Source: Stercorarius parasiticus (taxonomy: Eukaryota; Chordata; Aves; Charadriiformes; Stercorariidae). Taken from it: a DNA stretch of 64,000 nt. This document shows, one piece after another, positions 63,141 through 64,000 of the stretch. The position numbers and the translations under genes were made by a program. A model generated the notes under the pieces. That model did no database searches. It was not told the DNA's origin and worked only from the letters and a program-made list of their open reading frames with translations. Positions within the stretch are counted from its first letter, which is position 1. The number at the start of each line of letters is the position of its first letter. The DNA lies in NCBI GenBank assembly GCA_013396915.1, contig VWZL01000584.1, forward strand, positions 192,409 through 256,408, in the 5' to 3' direction.

Positions 63141-64000
63141 GATGAGAATTGAACCCAAGCCCAGGCATCAAAGCAATTCAGCAGGCTCACAGCTTCATTT
63201 GTACTTGTTGTTCCAGTTTTCCTAATCATAGTCGCTCAGGGACTCTGGTATGGGACACATCACTGTCACTTCTACAGTAAATACAGACATTCTTTAGCAG
63301 CTTCTCTATAGGTAAGAGTTGCACTGTGTTGTTTTGGTTTTTTCCTCCCTTGTCAGATACATGTGACAGGCTAGCACCAATTTTTGACTACATGCTCCTT
63401 TTTCACTGCATGCCGAGGCAATTTGCTATCAGTGCACTTTGTTATTTCCTCTGCTTTGTCTTTCTGACCTGCAAGGTGCTTCTCAGCAGTAACTGTTCTT
63501 TGAATACAAACATTCTGAAAGCTCTCCAGGCTGCATGCTGTCACTGTGAGTTTGTAGAGGAGTTTTAATCTCTAAGAACTAGACTTTTGTTTAAGTACCA
63601 TTTTTGTCTGCAGGCCAAGTTATTGTTTAACAGTCAAGTTCCACTGAGTAGGTAATACTGCTGTTTAGCCTCCAAATGGTTAGGGCTGGATGAGCTCAAG
63701 AGACACTGGGCATTTCTGCCTCTGATTGTTCTTCCTGCAGGTTACGTACTCTAAAAAAGTGTGCACACCTGGAGAACATCGCAGTGTTTGCCTCATCTGT
63801 TAGCCTCCCAACCTTTAAAAAATAACAGGAGAGCCTCACTTGAAAATGCACGGTATTTTCAGTTGCTAAAGGGTTTTTGTTGCTTTTTGGTTTTTACAGA
63901 AGCATTATTTAGGACCATCAATGTGCTGTTAAGGTTACAGGACAGGAAGCAAGCACAGTGGTTACTCTGTTTTCTACAGAAACTCAGGGAAAACAACCGA
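63141..64000. other. AT-rich DNA to window end, no gene recognised
   Basis: No gene, RNA or mobile element was recognised. A donor-like TAG|GTAAGA lies at 63312-63318, and a plus-strand 80-codon frame at 63326-63568 has a cysteine-rich, hydrophobic translation with no family I recognise. Confidence 0.5.

Noticed and set aside
1..64000. Bacterial or phage systems (operons, CRISPR, defence islands, toxins) and endogenous retroviral genes
   Set aside because: Base composition, CR1 elements, lack of packed reading frames and lack of any repeat-spacer pattern rule out prokaryotic DNA. No LTR pair or retroviral gene was recognised.

Overview
This window reads as nuclear DNA of a bird. It is AT-rich, almost free of CpG outside one island, and full of A/T homopolymers and short microsatellites. 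It carries two unmistakable CR1 retrotransposon tails: one in sense at about 57.7-57.9 kb and one in antisense at about 42.05-42.5 kb. CR1 is the dominant interspersed repeat of birds and other sauropsids, and no mammalian Alu, B1 or L1 and no prokaryotic gene organisation is visible. The species cannot be named. Two isolated N bases (53594, 61142) mark it as an assembled reference.

Layout: 1-16.4 kb is AT-rich intronic or intergenic DNA with no recognised gene. The landmark is a CpG island at about 16.43-17.11 kb. It contains an eight-unit, 33-bp GC-rich minisatellite (16491-16754), a strong plus-strand splice donor at 16933, a plausible minus-strand donor at 16438, and no ATG on either strand from 16365 to 17221. 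This looks like a promoter with a non-coding first exon, possibly divergent. Which gene it serves cannot be told from the window. From 17.1 to 42 kb the DNA is again AT-rich, interrupted by a palindromic TG/TA/CA microsatellite at 27.65 kb and several blocks resembling conserved non-coding enhancers. The 42-64 kb part holds both CR1 copies, a 70-bp near-identical direct duplication 559 bp apart (48819 and 49378), an unusually protein-like open frame at 50871-51164, and further enhancer-like blocks (about 50.0-50.9 kb and 62.5-63.1 kb).

No complete protein-coding gene, tRNA, rRNA, CRISPR array or known ncRNA could be supported. The open frames are mostly what chance gives in about 64 kb of AT-rich DNA: a rough estimate predicts around ten of about 98 codons, and even the longest (153 codons) is not significant. 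The most economical reading is a gene-poor region, or the 5' end and long introns of one gene, with one CpG-island promoter and scattered candidate regulatory elements. I found no convincing new biological system. The most unusual item is the minisatellite-bearing, possibly bidirectional CpG island.
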